Positions 44,097 to 55,655 of a stretch of 64,000 bases of DNA are shown in pieces. Positions within the stretch are counted from its first letter, which is position 1. Every line of letters begins with the position of its first letter. The position numbers were made by a program, and so were the translations under genes. The stretch is from Eustoma russellianum (taxonomy: Eukaryota; Streptophyta; Magnoliopsida; Gentianales; Gentianaceae), in contig AP025041.1 of NCBI GenBank assembly GCA_036186865.1, positions 37,259,435-37,323,434 on the forward strand. The letters run 5' to 3'. Under the pieces are notes generated by a model that worked only from the letters and a program-made list of their open reading frames with translations, did no database searches and was not told where the DNA came from.

Positions 44097-45511
44097 TGAT
44101 GCGTGCAAAACGTGGGCTCCAACAATTCCACCTTCCAAACGTCCTTCACAAAGGGTTACGCACAAAGAAGAAGACTTCCCCTTGCTTCCTTAGTGATAAA
44201 AACGTGTGGATCAAATGAGCAAGACCAACACTTCAAGATAGTCCTTGATCAGGCAAACCAATATGGCCCTCCTGGAAGGCACCTTTTAGCAATGGCAACA
44301 CCTTCAAAATTCTCAACTTTGAAGGATCTTAACTTAGGTTTTTAATGCAAAACCAAGAAAACAAAGTCTCACACAAAGTGAAAGAAATATCAAGAATTGT
44401 TATTCATCCAAAAGGTGCTTTACAAATCGGCCAAAGGGGCCTATTTATAGATGCCTAAGACACTTAAAATAATCAGATATTATCTAAAAGAAATAGCTAG
44501 AAAAACATTTGAATCGAACTTGAATTTGCTAATTGTTTGAATTCAAAAATAACTAGAAAAATCCTAGCTAAAACCGGTTGGAATCTTACTTGTTCAGGCG
44601 TGTATTTGGTTAGAAAATGAGGCCTTGGGGAGCTGATTTGATGAGTAGGATGGAGCTGAACTTGAATTCAAAAGTTGGGTGAAATTTGAATTCAAGTTAA
44701 ATTTGAATTTGAGTGCACCTTGAATTTGTTTGTTGTCTATCCTCATCCCATCATTTCAGCCGTGTCTTTGTTGATGAATGGAGATTAGAAAATCTGATTT
44801 GATGTTGATAATCTGGCTGGAATTGAATTCAAATGATGGTTGAAGTTTGAATTCAGGATTCAATTTGAATTGGAATCTATCCTTCCTTTCTCCTTCAAAA
44901 TGGCGTGTAGGTTGGCTGAGATAATAGCTGAATTCTTTTTGAAATGTAAGCCTCAAATTGGTTGAAGCTTGAATTCAAATCACAGTTGAATTTAAGTTCA
45001 AGTTTAGCTTTGAATTTAAATTCAATTTGATCATCATCCTTTTGCTTCAAAATGGCCGGCCCCCTTGTTGTATTTGGTGATGATTTTGATTTCAATTTGA
45101 ACAAGATATTCCATCTTGGACACATTTGAATTTGTTTTTGTGGAGACAAACATTCTCTTCAAGACAACATTCCTTTTGTCTCCCATGTTGCAACACATGG
45201 CCACCTTGCTGTTTTTGGGCCTTCATTTCATTTGGATCTTCCATGTACCTAATTTACCTACAAAGGAAACACATAAAAACAAAGATCACAAGAAAACAAG
45301 GCAAAAACAAAAGTAATGAACACACACATGCTTATACACGCTCAAGGTGAAGGTTCAATGAAATGAACTCAAGGAATCTTTGGTTCATCTATAACATGCT
45401 TGTATAAGAAGGTGGCAACTTGATGACAGTTCTGTTGCCCTCCTTCTTGTCATAGGACCTTTGACCTCTTGATGGGATCATTGATCCTCATCGAACCCTT
45501 AATCCTCATCA
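44097..45511 (-). repeat. Element C 5' LTR with 19-bp terminal extension
   Basis: Matches 36392-37784, but its outer end carries an extra 19 bp (45493-45511), a second copy of the LTR start. Confidence 0.87.
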
Positions 45512-45550
45512 ACTATTTAGCTCACCCCCTCTAGTGGTGTTTATTGACAA
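45512..45550 (+). repeat. Target duplication (ACTAT, 45512-45516) and copia LTR end, right of element C
   Basis: ACTAT, then TTAGCTCACCCCCTCTAGTG, the continuation of the copia LTR end split by C. Confidence 0.6.
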
Positions 45551-47095
45551 ATCAACATGGGGTGTTGGAATTAGAGTAAAGAATAGGCAAGAAGATCTTA
45601 GTCTGGTCGGGTCTGGTCTGGTTCGGTTCAGTCAAAAAAGAATATTACAGCATTGTAGGACTTAGAAAGAGGGTTATAACGGTATATAATAATCCTAAAA
45701 ACTCCAAGTTAAAGGCAAAGTTATGGAGTTTCGATGCCGTGAGGTTAGCAATTGGTGTAAAAGATATCATCTTTTGCATCAAAGATATCATAAGACTTTG
45801 ATCACCCTTTGCTTCCTTGCATGAAACATTTTCCGTACTGGTTTGTCATCACAATTACTATTAAAGTTCTTATCTTTTCTTAACAAACTTGAACATTTAG
45901 GGACTTTGCATGAGTTTATATTTCAGCCACAACAGAAAGCTTAAACATCCTTAAAAAGCCACCTTGTCTTTAATTGATCTTGTTGCTATCGAAGCTATTT
46001 AGTTGATTGTGGTCTTTATGCATATTTTATTCTATTCGTGACTGAATAGTTGCTGTCAATTAGTTGTACGTGTGTAAATTTCCAACCTTCCACTTTACTA
46101 TGCCCATTCTATCCAAAAAGTCCTAATCTGAACCCCCACACCCCACCGCCTTCAAACACCCTTTCCCACACATTGAAAATGCCCTCAACTACCCATTATA
46201 ACCAAATATACTGCCCAATGCGTTCCCTTAAGCCCCAACCATCCCGAACCCCTAAACGGTCTAGAAACTACAAATTGCATCGAAGGTCCTAAATTGAAAC
46301 CCTACCCCTCAAACCTGCCCAAATACAAATTATCCTCCTCCAAGGAATTTTACTTATTTGAACACTAAAACCAAGCAAAGGGAGTGCGTTGAGTGGGCTG
46401 CACAAAAAACGTATTCAAGGCAGCCAAGAAAACTTACAATTTTGCCCTTAGACAAAAAAAGAGGAGCTAAGACTTGTGTGTACCAGACAGTTGTGGAAGA
46501 AAAAGAACATAAAAAGTACAAGAAACATGGAGAAAAATAAGGGCCCAGAAGTATATCTCATTTGAACTTAATTTGAGAATTCAGAGAATTTGCTTACTTG
46601 TTTGTGCCACACTTACTAACCTTTGAGACTTCCTTTCCAGCCTTCAAACAAGCCTAATATACATCACAAAACACTTGAACATTCTGATTATAACTTGTAT
46701 TGAGTACAATTATGGATTTGTGTGCTTAAAGCCTAAGTTAACTAAAGATTGCCCAAGGCAACCCTTAGTCTTTCTTTGGATCAGCCTTATACATCACTTT
46801 TGGTCTCAATATATCTTTGATTCTTAGATATTTTGTTCAAGTTTGTGTGACCTTCACTTTTTTTGGTTGGAAGTAGTTTGGTGCATAATTGGACTGATTT
46901 GCAGCATTATTGCACTGCTTTTGGGCATATTAAGGTGTGCATTGGACTGATTTTGAAGAGTGAAGTGGATTGAAATAAGTGTCAAAGCCGTGAGCTCAAA
47001 AGAAGTTGTTTGGGGCTGTTTTGGAAATCTTGTCTATCACCTTCAGTTGTTGCTCATTTTGATTGTTTTTAGTCTAATTGGTCAAGAAACAAAAT
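45551..47095 (+). other. Element I leader, second piece
   Basis: From about 45800 it follows the leader of G and C (TTGATCTTGTTGCTATCGAA matches 51403-51423; the AAAGATTGCCCAAGGCAACC block at 46745). The stretch 45551-45790 is unassigned. No conserved ORF. Confidence 0.5.
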
Positions 47096-47200
47096 GTAAG
47101 TGAGTAACAAACAAAGGAGAGGAAGTGAGGACAAACAAAACATAAACAGATTTCACTAACTTTGATTACAAAATTTGTTTGTAGTGTCTTTGGTTTCCAG
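47096..47200 (+). other. Putative leader intron of element I
   Basis: Donor AAAAT/GTAAGTGAG at 47096, in the same AAGAAACAAA context as G, C and H; acceptor TTTCCAG at 47200, or GTAG at 47183. Confidence 0.5.
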
Positions 47201-48490
47201 GTTAACAACGTTTGTTTCTACCATTTGGGGAGTCTGATTGATGACCATGACTATGAAGATATACATAAGCATATGTACAGCTTTGAAGCGACAAATGCTA
47301 TATGCATAAGCAATTATCGCAAAGAGCACCATTATATCAAACTTTTCCTCAACATAAACGTAGTATTCGAGCATACTACGATTACATGTTTGATGATTAT
47401 TATTACGTTACAAGTAAGGAATTTGAGGAATAAGAATGATTAGGTTCTTTGCTGGTTTAAACAACGATATTACTGATTGCATGACAAGTGAATACTTTCC
47501 ATCTCTTGTGCTATGTATGAGAAAGCATTGTCTTTAGAATCTAAATTGAATTTGAAAGAGATGCATAACACACTGAGTAGAATGCAATATCGTAATGAAG
47601 ACATGGATAAAACTATGCTAGAGTATAAATCAATGTTACTTGCATTACAGGCTGTAATTGTACATGAACCTAGTCATGATTCTAATGAGCTTACTGATAA
47701 GGTCATGCATGACAATTTGAAAGATGATTTAGCAACTGATTTGCATGATGACTTAAGTGATCTATCTAGTGAAAATGATGTTACAATTGAGCATGAAAAC
47801 TCAATTGAACATGAGTGGAAAGATTTTAGGAATCCTTAGTTTGAAATGCATCAAAATGATGATACATTACTTGAAGGTTGTAACTTGCACTCAAATAAAG
47901 CAATACATGATAATCATTTGTTCATTCATGAACATGATGCTGAAATTACCCATGAGATCATTGAGCCTAGTTTTCTAAAGGAGATGATGAACATGCTGCA
48001 ATTTCACTCAAACCCCATGAAGGTGAGTTTGAAACCAATGGTGAAGAATCTGATTTAGGAATGCTAAGGAATGTGCAAGGTACGATGCTTGTTCTTAATG
48101 TTTTAAACACTTTAACTATTGTACCTAATACATTTATGTTGAAAGTATGTTGTCCACACATAAAAACCATGGTCCAAGTCGTTGCATAAGTACATTTCTT
48201 GCTTATGATAGTCCTAGCTACATGAATGAGGAATTTGAGTTGTCCTTGTTTATGCATCCAAAAAAATTACGAAAAGGTGCTGGTTGTTATGCATTCTTGT
48301 TAAGATGTTCTTATATGTGTTGTTGGACGCATGCTTCATTCTTGAGTTATATATCCACCCTAAACATATTAGGATAAAAATTTCCATGAATGTTGTGTCT
48401 AAATTGTTTAGGTGTGTCTTGCATAGTTGTTGGATTGTTGTGGTTCTTTTCCCTTCAGTGCATAGATGCTAAGATTCGAGGACAAATCTT
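47201..48490 (+). pseudogene. ORF-X of element I (divergent, broken)
   Basis: No recognised domain. Acidic/His-rich pieces: DDHDYEDIHKHMYSFE near 47240; an open part at 47513-47839 with a helical, coiled-coil-like first half (ALSLESKLNLKEMHNTL) and then DLHDDLSDLSSENDVTIEHE; a TAG; more His/Asp-rich sequence; then FMHPKKLRKG and IHPKHIRIK near 48250-48400. The order and the DLSDLSSEND...EHEW block match D and H. It ends in DSRTNLF beside the polypurine tract, like the CRM-like Pol end. Confidence 0.6.
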
Positions 48491-48507
48491 TTCTAGGAAG
48501 GAGGGAT
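48491..48507 (+). promoter_or_regulatory. Polypurine tract of element I
   Basis: TTCTAGGAAGGAGGGAT directly before the LTR start TGATGCACAC. Confidence 0.75.
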
Positions 48508-49152
48508 TGATGCACACACATGTGCAAGACATTATAGGGGTGTCTTAGTTTGATTTCACTTCATTCATTGCATTTTCTGTGTTTTAATTAGTTGCATGTC
48601 ATTGCTTTTTCATACACTTCTAGTTTGATCATTTTAGTCTTTTTCTGGCTTTGTAGGGTCCTTTTGAGGTGCTAGAGGTGATGAAAGTTGTGTACAAACA
48701 AGAGTGAGCTAAAGACAAGGTGTTACTGAAAAGTGCTGAAAACCGCATGGACTTAGTGGACGCATAACTCTGTCATACAAGCTCCAAATTGAGTCACTCA
48801 GAAGCCAAACTTCAAGTTCAGGACGTGAGCTAAAATATCCAAGACAGACTCATTCTCAAATTCGACTTGTATCTAAGGGAAAAGGCGAGTCAACCAGAAG
48901 CCCACTTCAGCCTAAAATCCATCCTTTTGTTGTGCTCTTGGGATTGACTCATTAGGTGGCTTATAGCAGTTTCAAACATTGTAATCTGGTCATAAAGACC
49001 AGAATAAATGTTTTTCATTGCTTATTTGACTAGGATAGGTCTTAGGCTAGATTTTATTCCTATTTAAAAGTGCAAAAAGACGTTTTGGAGGATTCAGCTT
49101 ATTGGAAATAAAGTTATGTTGCTTTTCTCCGTGGAAGGCAGCTTTGTTTTAT
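48508..49152 (+). repeat. Element I 3' LTR, truncated
   Basis: Matches 33850-34495 and stops where an inverted C-type LTR begins. Confidence 0.75.
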
Positions 49153-49572
49153 TGATGCGTGCAAACGTGGGCTCCAACACTTTCTACCTTCCAAGCGTCC
49201 TTCACTAGGCTTAGGCACAAGGAAGAAGACTTTCCCTTGCTTCCTTAGTGATATAAATGAGTGGATCAAACGAGCAAGAACCAAGACTTCAAGATGGTCA
49301 TTGATCAGGCAAACCGAATTGCCCTCCTAGACGGCACCTTAGAGCAATGGCAATACCTTCAAAATGCTCAACTTTGAAGGATATTAACATAGGTTTTTAT
49401 TGCAAAACCAAGAAAACAAAGTCTCACAAGATTTGGAGAAAATATCAAATTTTATTTGATGAAAGTTCTGCCTTTCACTACACGGCTAAGGGCCTTATTT
49501 ATAGGTTGAATTTCATCCATCTCAAGCCTTAAAATGACTAGATATTATCTTAAAGAAACTACCTAACAAATG
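49153..49572 (-). repeat. C-type LTR fragment, inverted
   Basis: TGATGCGTGCAAACGTGGGC start, about 420 bp of C-type LTR, cut by the LTR of element G. Confidence 0.7.
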
Positions 49573-51023
49573 TGATGAGGATCAAGGGTCCGATGAGGAT
49601 CAAGGATCTCATCAAGAGGTCAAAGGTCCTATGACAAGAAGGAGGGCAAGAGAACTTTGTCATCAAGTTGCCACCTTCTCGTACAAGCATGTTCAAGATG
49701 AACCTAAGATTCCTTGGGTTCATTTCGTTGAACCTTCACCTTGAGCGTGTATAATCAAGCGTTTGTACGTTCTTTGTTTTTGAATTTTTTGTCTTGTTTT
49801 CTTGTGATCTTTGTTTTATGTATTTGCTTTGTAGGTAAATTAGGTGCATGAAATTTCCAAGCCAAATGGAAGCCCAACATGGCCTTATAGGCGTGTGCTA
49901 CAAAAAGGGAGACAAAAGGAATGATTGTCCTGAAGAGAATGTTTGTCTCCACAAAGACAAATTCAAATATGTCCAAGATTGAATCTCTGTTTCAAATTGA
50001 AATAAAAAATCATCTCCAAAATACAACAAGGGCCGGCCATTTTGAAGCAAAAGGATGATGATCAAATTGAATTTAAATTCAAAGCTAGACTTGAATTTAA
50101 ATTCGACCATAATTTGAATTCAAGTCTCAACCAATTGGAGACTTAAATTTCAAGTTCTCAACCTTATCCTAGCCCATCTACACGCCATTCTTGAAGCAAG
50201 AAGGAGATAAGATCACAATTCAAAGTGGAATCCAAGTTTGAATTCAAATTCAAGTTCAATTTAAATTCAATCTCCAACCAACATTTGAATTCAACATCTC
50301 GGCCACTTGGAGACCTTCTCACACGCCATTTCATCCCTTCCCATGCCAACTTGGAGATCAAAAGAGGTGAGATCAAAATTCATAGATTGAATTCAAGTTT
50401 GAAATCAAGTTCAAATTCAATTTGAATTCAATCTTCAACCAACCTTTGATTTCAATTCAAACCACTTCATCTGCATCAAGATCAAGTCTCAAACGCCAAT
50501 TTCATCATCATACACGGCCAGATTCATTGAGGATAATGTCTTGCAATATTTGAAGATTTTAGCTAGAATTTGTTTTATCTTTGAATTCAAATAATTTTCA
50601 ATTTTCAAACATTGATAGCTAGCTTTATTTTGAATTAGTTCTAGACGTTTTAAGGCTCAATCTCAGCCTATAAAAATAGAGCCTTTTGAGGCGCCTAGGA
50701 GAATAACTTTGATGAATAACAATTCTTGATATTTCTTTCACTTTGTGTGACTTTGTTTTCTTGGTTTTGCATTAAAAACCTAAATTAAGAAGATCCTTGA
50801 AAGTTGAGCATTTTGAAGGTGTTGCCATTGCTAAAAGGTGCCGTCCATGAGGGCCATATTGGTTTGCCTGATCAACGACCATCTTGAAGTGTTGGTCTTG
50901 CTCGTTTGATCTACACATTTTTATCACTAAGAAAGCAAGTGGAAGTCTTCTTCCTTGTGCCTAACCCTTTGTGAAGGACGTTTGGAAGGTGGAATTGTTA
51001 GAGCCCACGTCTTGCATGCATCA
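49573..51023 (+). repeat. Element G 5' LTR
   Basis: 1451 bp, TGATGAGGATCAAGG...CTTGCATGCATCA. Like C's 5' LTR it begins with a 19-bp duplicated start (49573-49591). Rich in TTGAATTCAA words (about 50050-50460). Confidence 0.85.
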
Positions 51024-51039
51024 AATTGGTATCAGAGAC
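51024..51039 (+). promoter_or_regulatory. Primer-binding site of element G
   Basis: AATTGGTATCAGAGACAGG directly after the LTR. Confidence 0.87.
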
Positions 51040-51601
51040 AGGTTACTCTATTCCACCATCTATCATTTCCTTTTCATTTGAGTCTAGTCTTTTCAAGTTC
51101 AGTTGTGTTCTTCTTCTACCCCTCACTCTACACGCCATTTGTCTTGCATTTCATACAAAAGAAACAAACAAAACGTCCAGTTGTTTGAGTCATTTGCATT
51201 TTGTTGAGTTTTGTTTGAGTCATTTGCATTTTGTCTAGCATCTTTGTTGATTCTTGTCTAGTGTCACGTTTATCCAACTTGTGCATCACACATCTGAAAT
51301 TTTATCATTCAAACTTGAACAATTAGGGTTTGAGCATTTAGAGTACATTTAGCTCTTTTAATTACTACAACCATCAGCCTATAAAGCTACCTCAGTTTCA
51401 AATCATCTTGTTGCTACCGAAGCTTTTAGTTGGTGATGATTGTATGCATCTTGTGATTCGCATTGTGATTGGTTTCATGCTTTAAATCAAGTTAGTCCTA
51501 CGTGTGTTTGTCTTTACGAACCATTTTCAAAACCAACAAAACCCTAATTCTATCCCCAAACCCCATGGCCCAACCAGCACCCACCCCAACCCAACCCTAA
51601 A
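51040..51601 (+). other. Element G leader, first part
   Basis: Noncoding; the reverse complement of C's leader 43500-44080. Ends with CTAAA (51597-51601), the left target duplication of D. Confidence 0.75.
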
Positions 51602-53009
51602 TGATGCGTACAACTCGTGGGCTCCAACAATTCCACCTTCCAAACGTCCTTCACAAAGGGTTAGGCACAAAGAAGAAGACTTCCCCTTGCTTCCTTAGTG
51701 AACAAAACGTATGGATTAAAACGAGCAAGACCAACACTTCAAGATAGTCGTTGATCAGGCAAACCAATAAGGCCCTCCTGGATGGCACCTAGCAATGGCA
51801 ACACCTTCAAAATGCTCAACTTTGAAGGATCTTAACCTAGGTTTTTAATGCAAAACCAAGAAAACAAAGTCTCACACAAAGTGAAAGAAATATCAAGAAT
51901 TCTTATTCATCAAAAAGGTGTTCTCTTTACACGCCCCAAGGGGCTTATTTATAGCCTAAATTTTGTCCCCCTTTCAGCCTAGAAACAATTCAAATAAAGC
52001 AATCTAACGAATATTTAAACTTGAAATTTGCTTGAATTTCAAAACTAGGATAATTCTAGCTAAAACTTGAAATACTTGCAAGATGTTATTCTATCCATCC
52101 AGCCGTATATGAGAGTCCACTAATCCCTTGGAGGAGCTGATTTGATGAGTAGGATGGGGCCTGAAGTTGAATTCAAAAGTTGTTTGAATTTGAATTCAAG
52201 TTGAGTTTGAATTTGAGCTTGTTTTGAACTTGGCTCCTGCATATCTTTTTCCACTAATCCAGCCATGTCCCTTGAGGAAATGAGGTGTAGAAAAACCTGA
52301 TTTGATGATGATAAGATGGCCGGGAATGAATTTAAAAGATGGTTGAAATTCGAATTCAAATTGAGTTTGAATTTGAATTCAAACTTGAATTCAATTTGAA
52401 TTGTGATCTATCTCCTTCCTTTTCTTCAAAATGGCGTGTGGATGGCAGGTTATTTTGGCTGAATTCATCTTGAATTTGATGCCTCAATTTGGTTGAAACT
52501 TGAATTCAAATCAAGGTTCAATTTAAATTCAAGTTAATCTTCAATTTGTCTTCAAATTTGGGCGCCCCTTTTGCTGGTTGATTGGAATATTTTGAGCTTC
52601 ATTTTGAACATAAATTCCATCTTAGACCACATTTGAATTTGTCCTTGTGGAGACAAACATTCTCCTCAAGACAACATTCCTTTTGTTTCCTTTTTGGGTG
52701 CACACGCCTCTAAAGCCATTTGTGGTTCTCCATTTGGCTTGTAACTTGTCATGTACCTACTTACCTACAAAGCAAACACAAAGAAACAAGGATCACAAGA
52801 AAACAAGACAAAAATTTCAAAAATAAAGAACACACATTTTGGGGAGGGGAACATGTTCATAATATGGGTTCAATGAGGTGAACCCAATGAGCCTTTGGTT
52901 CGTCTTGAACATGCTTGTACAAGAAGGTTCCTACTTGATGTCCAAGTTCTCTAGCTCTCCTTCTTGTCATAGGACCCAAGACCTCTTGATGGGATCCCCA
53001 ATCCTCATT
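51602..53009 (-). repeat. Element D 3' LTR
   Basis: The plus strand reads TGATGCGTACAACTCGTGGG...CCAATCCTCATTA, C-type, about 1.4 kb, with TTGAATTCAA-rich blocks near 52160-52420. Confidence 0.8.
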
Positions 53010-53489
53010 ATTCCCCCGCTCCTCAAGAGGATTCGTCCTCGAATTGAAGGGTTTATCAGTGAAAGGTGTGAGTTCAGCAAAAGGATACCTCAAATATAAA
53101 CACACAATTGGATAAGAGTGATACTCCACAAATGACTCATAAGCTATGTAAGATACAAGTTCAAGCAAACCAAGTGCAATGATCGTACATAATTTAAGTC
53201 TTACATGCTTAGGGTGAGCAATCAATTGAATGATGACATATACAAATAAGGACACATCATAGCACATATCTGCATGAACACTCAACAAGAAGCACCTTTT
53301 CCTAATGTGTTTAGGACGCACTAACATGGTAGGTAGAAGACTCTTCACATAAGATCTGTCATGCATGAAAAAGAATGTGTGTAAAACATAAGGAATAAAC
53401 AACGTACCTTGTACGCTCCTTAGAACCTCCAAATCAGATGTATTTGAGCTGTCATGCTCAACCAAGCACAAACCAGCACTAACATGCAT
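52857..53489 (-). CDS. Element D ORF-X end, HPKH block and Pol C-terminus reading into the LTR
   Basis: An open frame of 210 codons. It begins just after a TAA that interrupts ORF-X (53517-53519) and continues it: HVSAGLCLVEHDSSNTSDLE. Then two HPKH-like repeats (RPKHIRKRCFLLSVHAD and HPKHVRLKLC), also present in H. Near 53080 it changes to CRM-like Pol C-terminus (ELTPFTDKPFNSRTNPLEE), crosses the polypurine tract and runs about 150 bases into the 3' LTR as GPMTRRRARELGHQVGTF. GPMTR-x-RA is known from the C-termini of some plant gypsy Pol proteins. Function of the HPKH part is unknown. Confidence 0.6.
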   Translation of the reverse strand: MHVSAGLCLVEHDSSNTSDLEVLRSVQGTLFIPYVLHTFFFMHDRSYVKSLLPTMLVRPKHIRKRCFLLSVHADMCYDVSLFVYVIIQLIAHPKHVRLKLCTIIALGLLELVSYIAYESFVEYHSYPIVCLYLRYPFAELTPFTDKPFNSRTNPLEERGNNEDWGSHQEVLGPMTRRRARELGHQVGTFLYKHVQDEPKAHWVHLIEPIL

Positions 53490-53510
53490 ATTATCATCCT
53501 CAAAATCAGT

Positions 53511-54407
53511 TTACAATGTAACGTGAAGTGGAATTTCATATTCATACGCACGCAAATTAGAAGTCTCAACACTATCATATGGAAGGTTACTATCAAGACA
53601 CTCAAACAAAGGGTTATTATGGACAACCCATTCATGCTTCTCAACGTTATCATGCTTGTCACCTAAGGCATCATTGTTCTCACTCGAAATGTAACTCCAA
53701 TCATCTTGTAAATCATAATGTAAATCAAGCAAATCATGTGAATCATGCGAAGCACCAATAACTTTAGATTCAAGCTCATCATTTTCAGCAAGCAAGTCAG
53801 TCTCATGAACATGATAAATATCAACAAGTCTCCTAAGAGCCTGCAATTTATTAAGGATGTCTATTCTGCGCACCTTTTGTTCTTCTACTTCTGTGAGGAT
53901 TTCAAAGTTACGTTCTTTTTGAGCGAGAAGTCTCTTACAAATGTCAGAATTACGTTCTAAGAACTTCTCACAGTCATGTTCAACTTCAACATCATCATGG
54001 AAACAAACACGAAATTTCTTGTCAAGTTCACACACTTTAGAGTGCAAAACAACATCATTACTGGAATCAGATTCGGATAAAGAACATTTAGACGATTTAG
54101 GATCATGCAATTTAAGAAGCTTATCATGTAAGTCATGTTCATTTGGCACATCAACTTTATCATCATGAACAACATGTGTATCAATTGAAATTTTAGCATC
54201 ATCATCATAAGAATCATGCGCAGTATCATCACTAAAATCATCTAATTTCGGATATGCAGTCAAAGCTTTACGCACAACAAAAAATTCCTTAGTGTCATAT
54301 TCATCTAGTGCACCTAGATCCTCTTCAAGTTCAGTTTCATTATCATGCTCAGATTCATTTTCATGCTCGGACTCAGTCACATATTCATTAATTTCCTCAA
54401 TTAACAT
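53511..54407 (-). CDS. Element D ORF-X: acidic His/Asp-rich protein fused to the Gag linker
   Basis: 298 open codons. The first 40 or so match C's acidic linker (EEINEYVTESEHENESEHDN through ALTAYPKLDD). From there C continues into protease and D into ORF-X: HDSYDDDAKISID, a Ser-rich stretch, a coiled-coil-like block (LAQKERNFEILTEVEEQKV, LNKLQALRRLVDI), then GASHDSHDLLDLHYDLQDD, SYISSENNDALGD and EKHEWVVHNNPLFECLDS. The same blocks in the same order are in H. I do not recognise the family. It could be a captured host gene piece or an accessory structural protein. Confidence 0.65.
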   Translation of the reverse strand: MLIEEINEYVTESEHENESEHDNETELEEDLGALDEYDTKEFFVVRKALTAYPKLDDFSDDTAHDSYDDDAKISIDTHVVHDDKVDVPNEHDLHDKLLKLHDPKSSKCSLSESDSSNDVVLHSKVCELDKKFRVCFHDDVEVEHDCEKFLERNSDICKRLLAQKERNFEILTEVEEQKVRRIDILNKLQALRRLVDIYHVHETDLLAENDELESKVIGASHDSHDLLDLHYDLQDDWSYISSENNDALGDKHDNVEKHEWVVHNNPLFECLDSNLPYDSVETSNLRAYEYEIPLHVTL

Positions 54408-55636
54408 GACTCGTTTAGCATTATGACACTCTTTTCCTATGTGACCACGACCTTGACATTTATAGCATTTAATGTCTCTAAACCTGTTCGAGAGATCAGA
54501 AGAATTCCCTGCAGGAGCCTTTTGTTAGGCTCCGTCATCTCGCGTTCGTGTGCCCTGCACACGGTTGTCAAACTTTTGTGTTACATTTTGATCATGTGTG
54601 TGGCCTTCAGTAGGCCATGAGCTTCCTGTTCCTGAAGGCTTGCTTGAAAACCTTGATGAAGATTGGTTAGTATGATAAGTGGAATTGAAATTAGAGGAAC
54701 TACATACCTTTAGTTGTTGTTCAATTTTCTCAGCCATGTGGACCATGGTCGTTAGGTCGATGTAAGGTTGAAGGTCAACCCTTTGCACAATCTCCCTGTT
54801 TAAACAATGTAAGAAACGAGCTTTGGTGGCCTCTTCAGGTTCCTACAAGTTAGACTTTTCCAACAAAATTTCTAACTCTTTATAGTACTCGTCTACACTT
54901 TTGGAACCTTGACATAAGTTATGCAAACTCGTGAAAATAGAACTCTCATAATTGTTTGGAATAAAACGTTGTCTCATTTCAAATTTCATTTCTTCCTGAG
55001 TAGCAATTGGAGGTTGTCTTGTCTTAGTTCTATTTCGACACAAATTTGTCCACCAATTAAGGCATAACCAGAAAACTCAATAGAAGCGTACCTCACTTTT
55101 TGTAATTCACTATAATTGGTATAAGAAAAGATTAAATCCACTTTCGTTTCCCATTTTAAATATTCCTCTGCATTACTTTTACCATAAAACGTGGGAATAT
55201 TTATTTTGGTTTTGAGAAAATCATCATCTTGCTGGAAAAGGGGATTTTGGCGTCTTTGGTAACCACGGGGAGGGTGGTCATCAAAGTCATAGTCATCATG
55301 CTCATATGGAATGTAATCGTCATTGTACCTTCTCGGAGCGTACCTTCTTGGTTGTGTAGGAGGAACAAACCTTCTTGCTTCGGTGTGTGGTGGTCTAAGG
55401 TTGTCATCCTCAACTTCTTCTGGGGGATGGCGCCTTGGTTGTGGTAGGGGAACGTCCCTGCTTGTTCCTTGGTCATCACTCGTTTTGTAGCTTCGCTCCA
55501 CGTCTTCCAAGCGATGATTAATTACCTCATTGTCATGCATGAGTTTCTTAAGCATCTCCAGCATTTGTTGTTGCGTGTTGTCAACAGTTTCGGCCTCTTT
55601 TGACTTGCTAGACGCGGAATGATTGCTGCTCTCCAT
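54408..55636 (-). pseudogene. Element D Gag
   Basis: The ATG at 55636 opens 216 codons without a break to about 55080: MESSNHSASSKSKEAETV, coiled-coil MLEMLKKLMHDNEVINHRLE, Arg/Pro-rich linker, INIPTFYGKSNAEEYLKWET and VRYASIEFSGYAL. A frameshift follows; the rest shows PPIATQEEMKFEMRQRFIPN, KSVDEYYKELEILLEKSN, a serine-rich TNQSSSRFSSKPSGTG tail and a knuckle near 54425-54475. It is better preserved in its first half than C Gag. Confidence 0.8.
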
Positions 55637-55655
55637 TGTACCTAAGGAATTGAAC

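Larger units (their letters stand above)
36392..45511 (-). mobile_element. Element C: CRM-like Ty3/gypsy element, full length but inactivated
   Basis: 9120 bp on the minus strand, with 1.4-kb LTRs, tRNA-Met PBS (44096-44081), a 1.6-kb leader, Gag with one zinc knuckle, protease, RT, RNase H, integrase and polypurine tract, flanked by ACTAT. RT (ITVKYRYPIPRLDDMLD, GLYEWLVMPFGLTNAPSTFM) and the integrase C-terminus (GDNAYILDLPERYG then DSRTNPLEEGG) resemble the CRM chromovirus clade as I know it; no classical chromodomain is seen. In-frame stops and frameshifts occur throughout. LTRs differ at few sites by eye, apart from one diverged patch near 37105-37175. Confidence 0.85.
33850..49152 (+). 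mobile_element. Element I: non-autonomous family-2 element with ORF-X, heavily interrupted
   Basis: I pair the LTR at 33850-34745 (followed by PBS and leader) with the related LTR starting at 48508, preceded by a polypurine tract. Between them in plus orientation are leader pieces (34746-34914, about 45800-47095), a putative leader intron and ORF-X (47201-48490). The leader is split by rDNA fragments, a copia LTR end and element C. The 3' LTR is cut at 49152. The two LTRs look about 90 percent alike by eye, so this is older than C. The pairing is inference. Confidence 0.55.

Noticed and set aside
47162..47443. Independent small gene at the start of ORF-X in element I
   Set aside because: It overlaps the putative leader intron and its His/Asp-rich content continues into ORF-X, so it is better read as part of that block.
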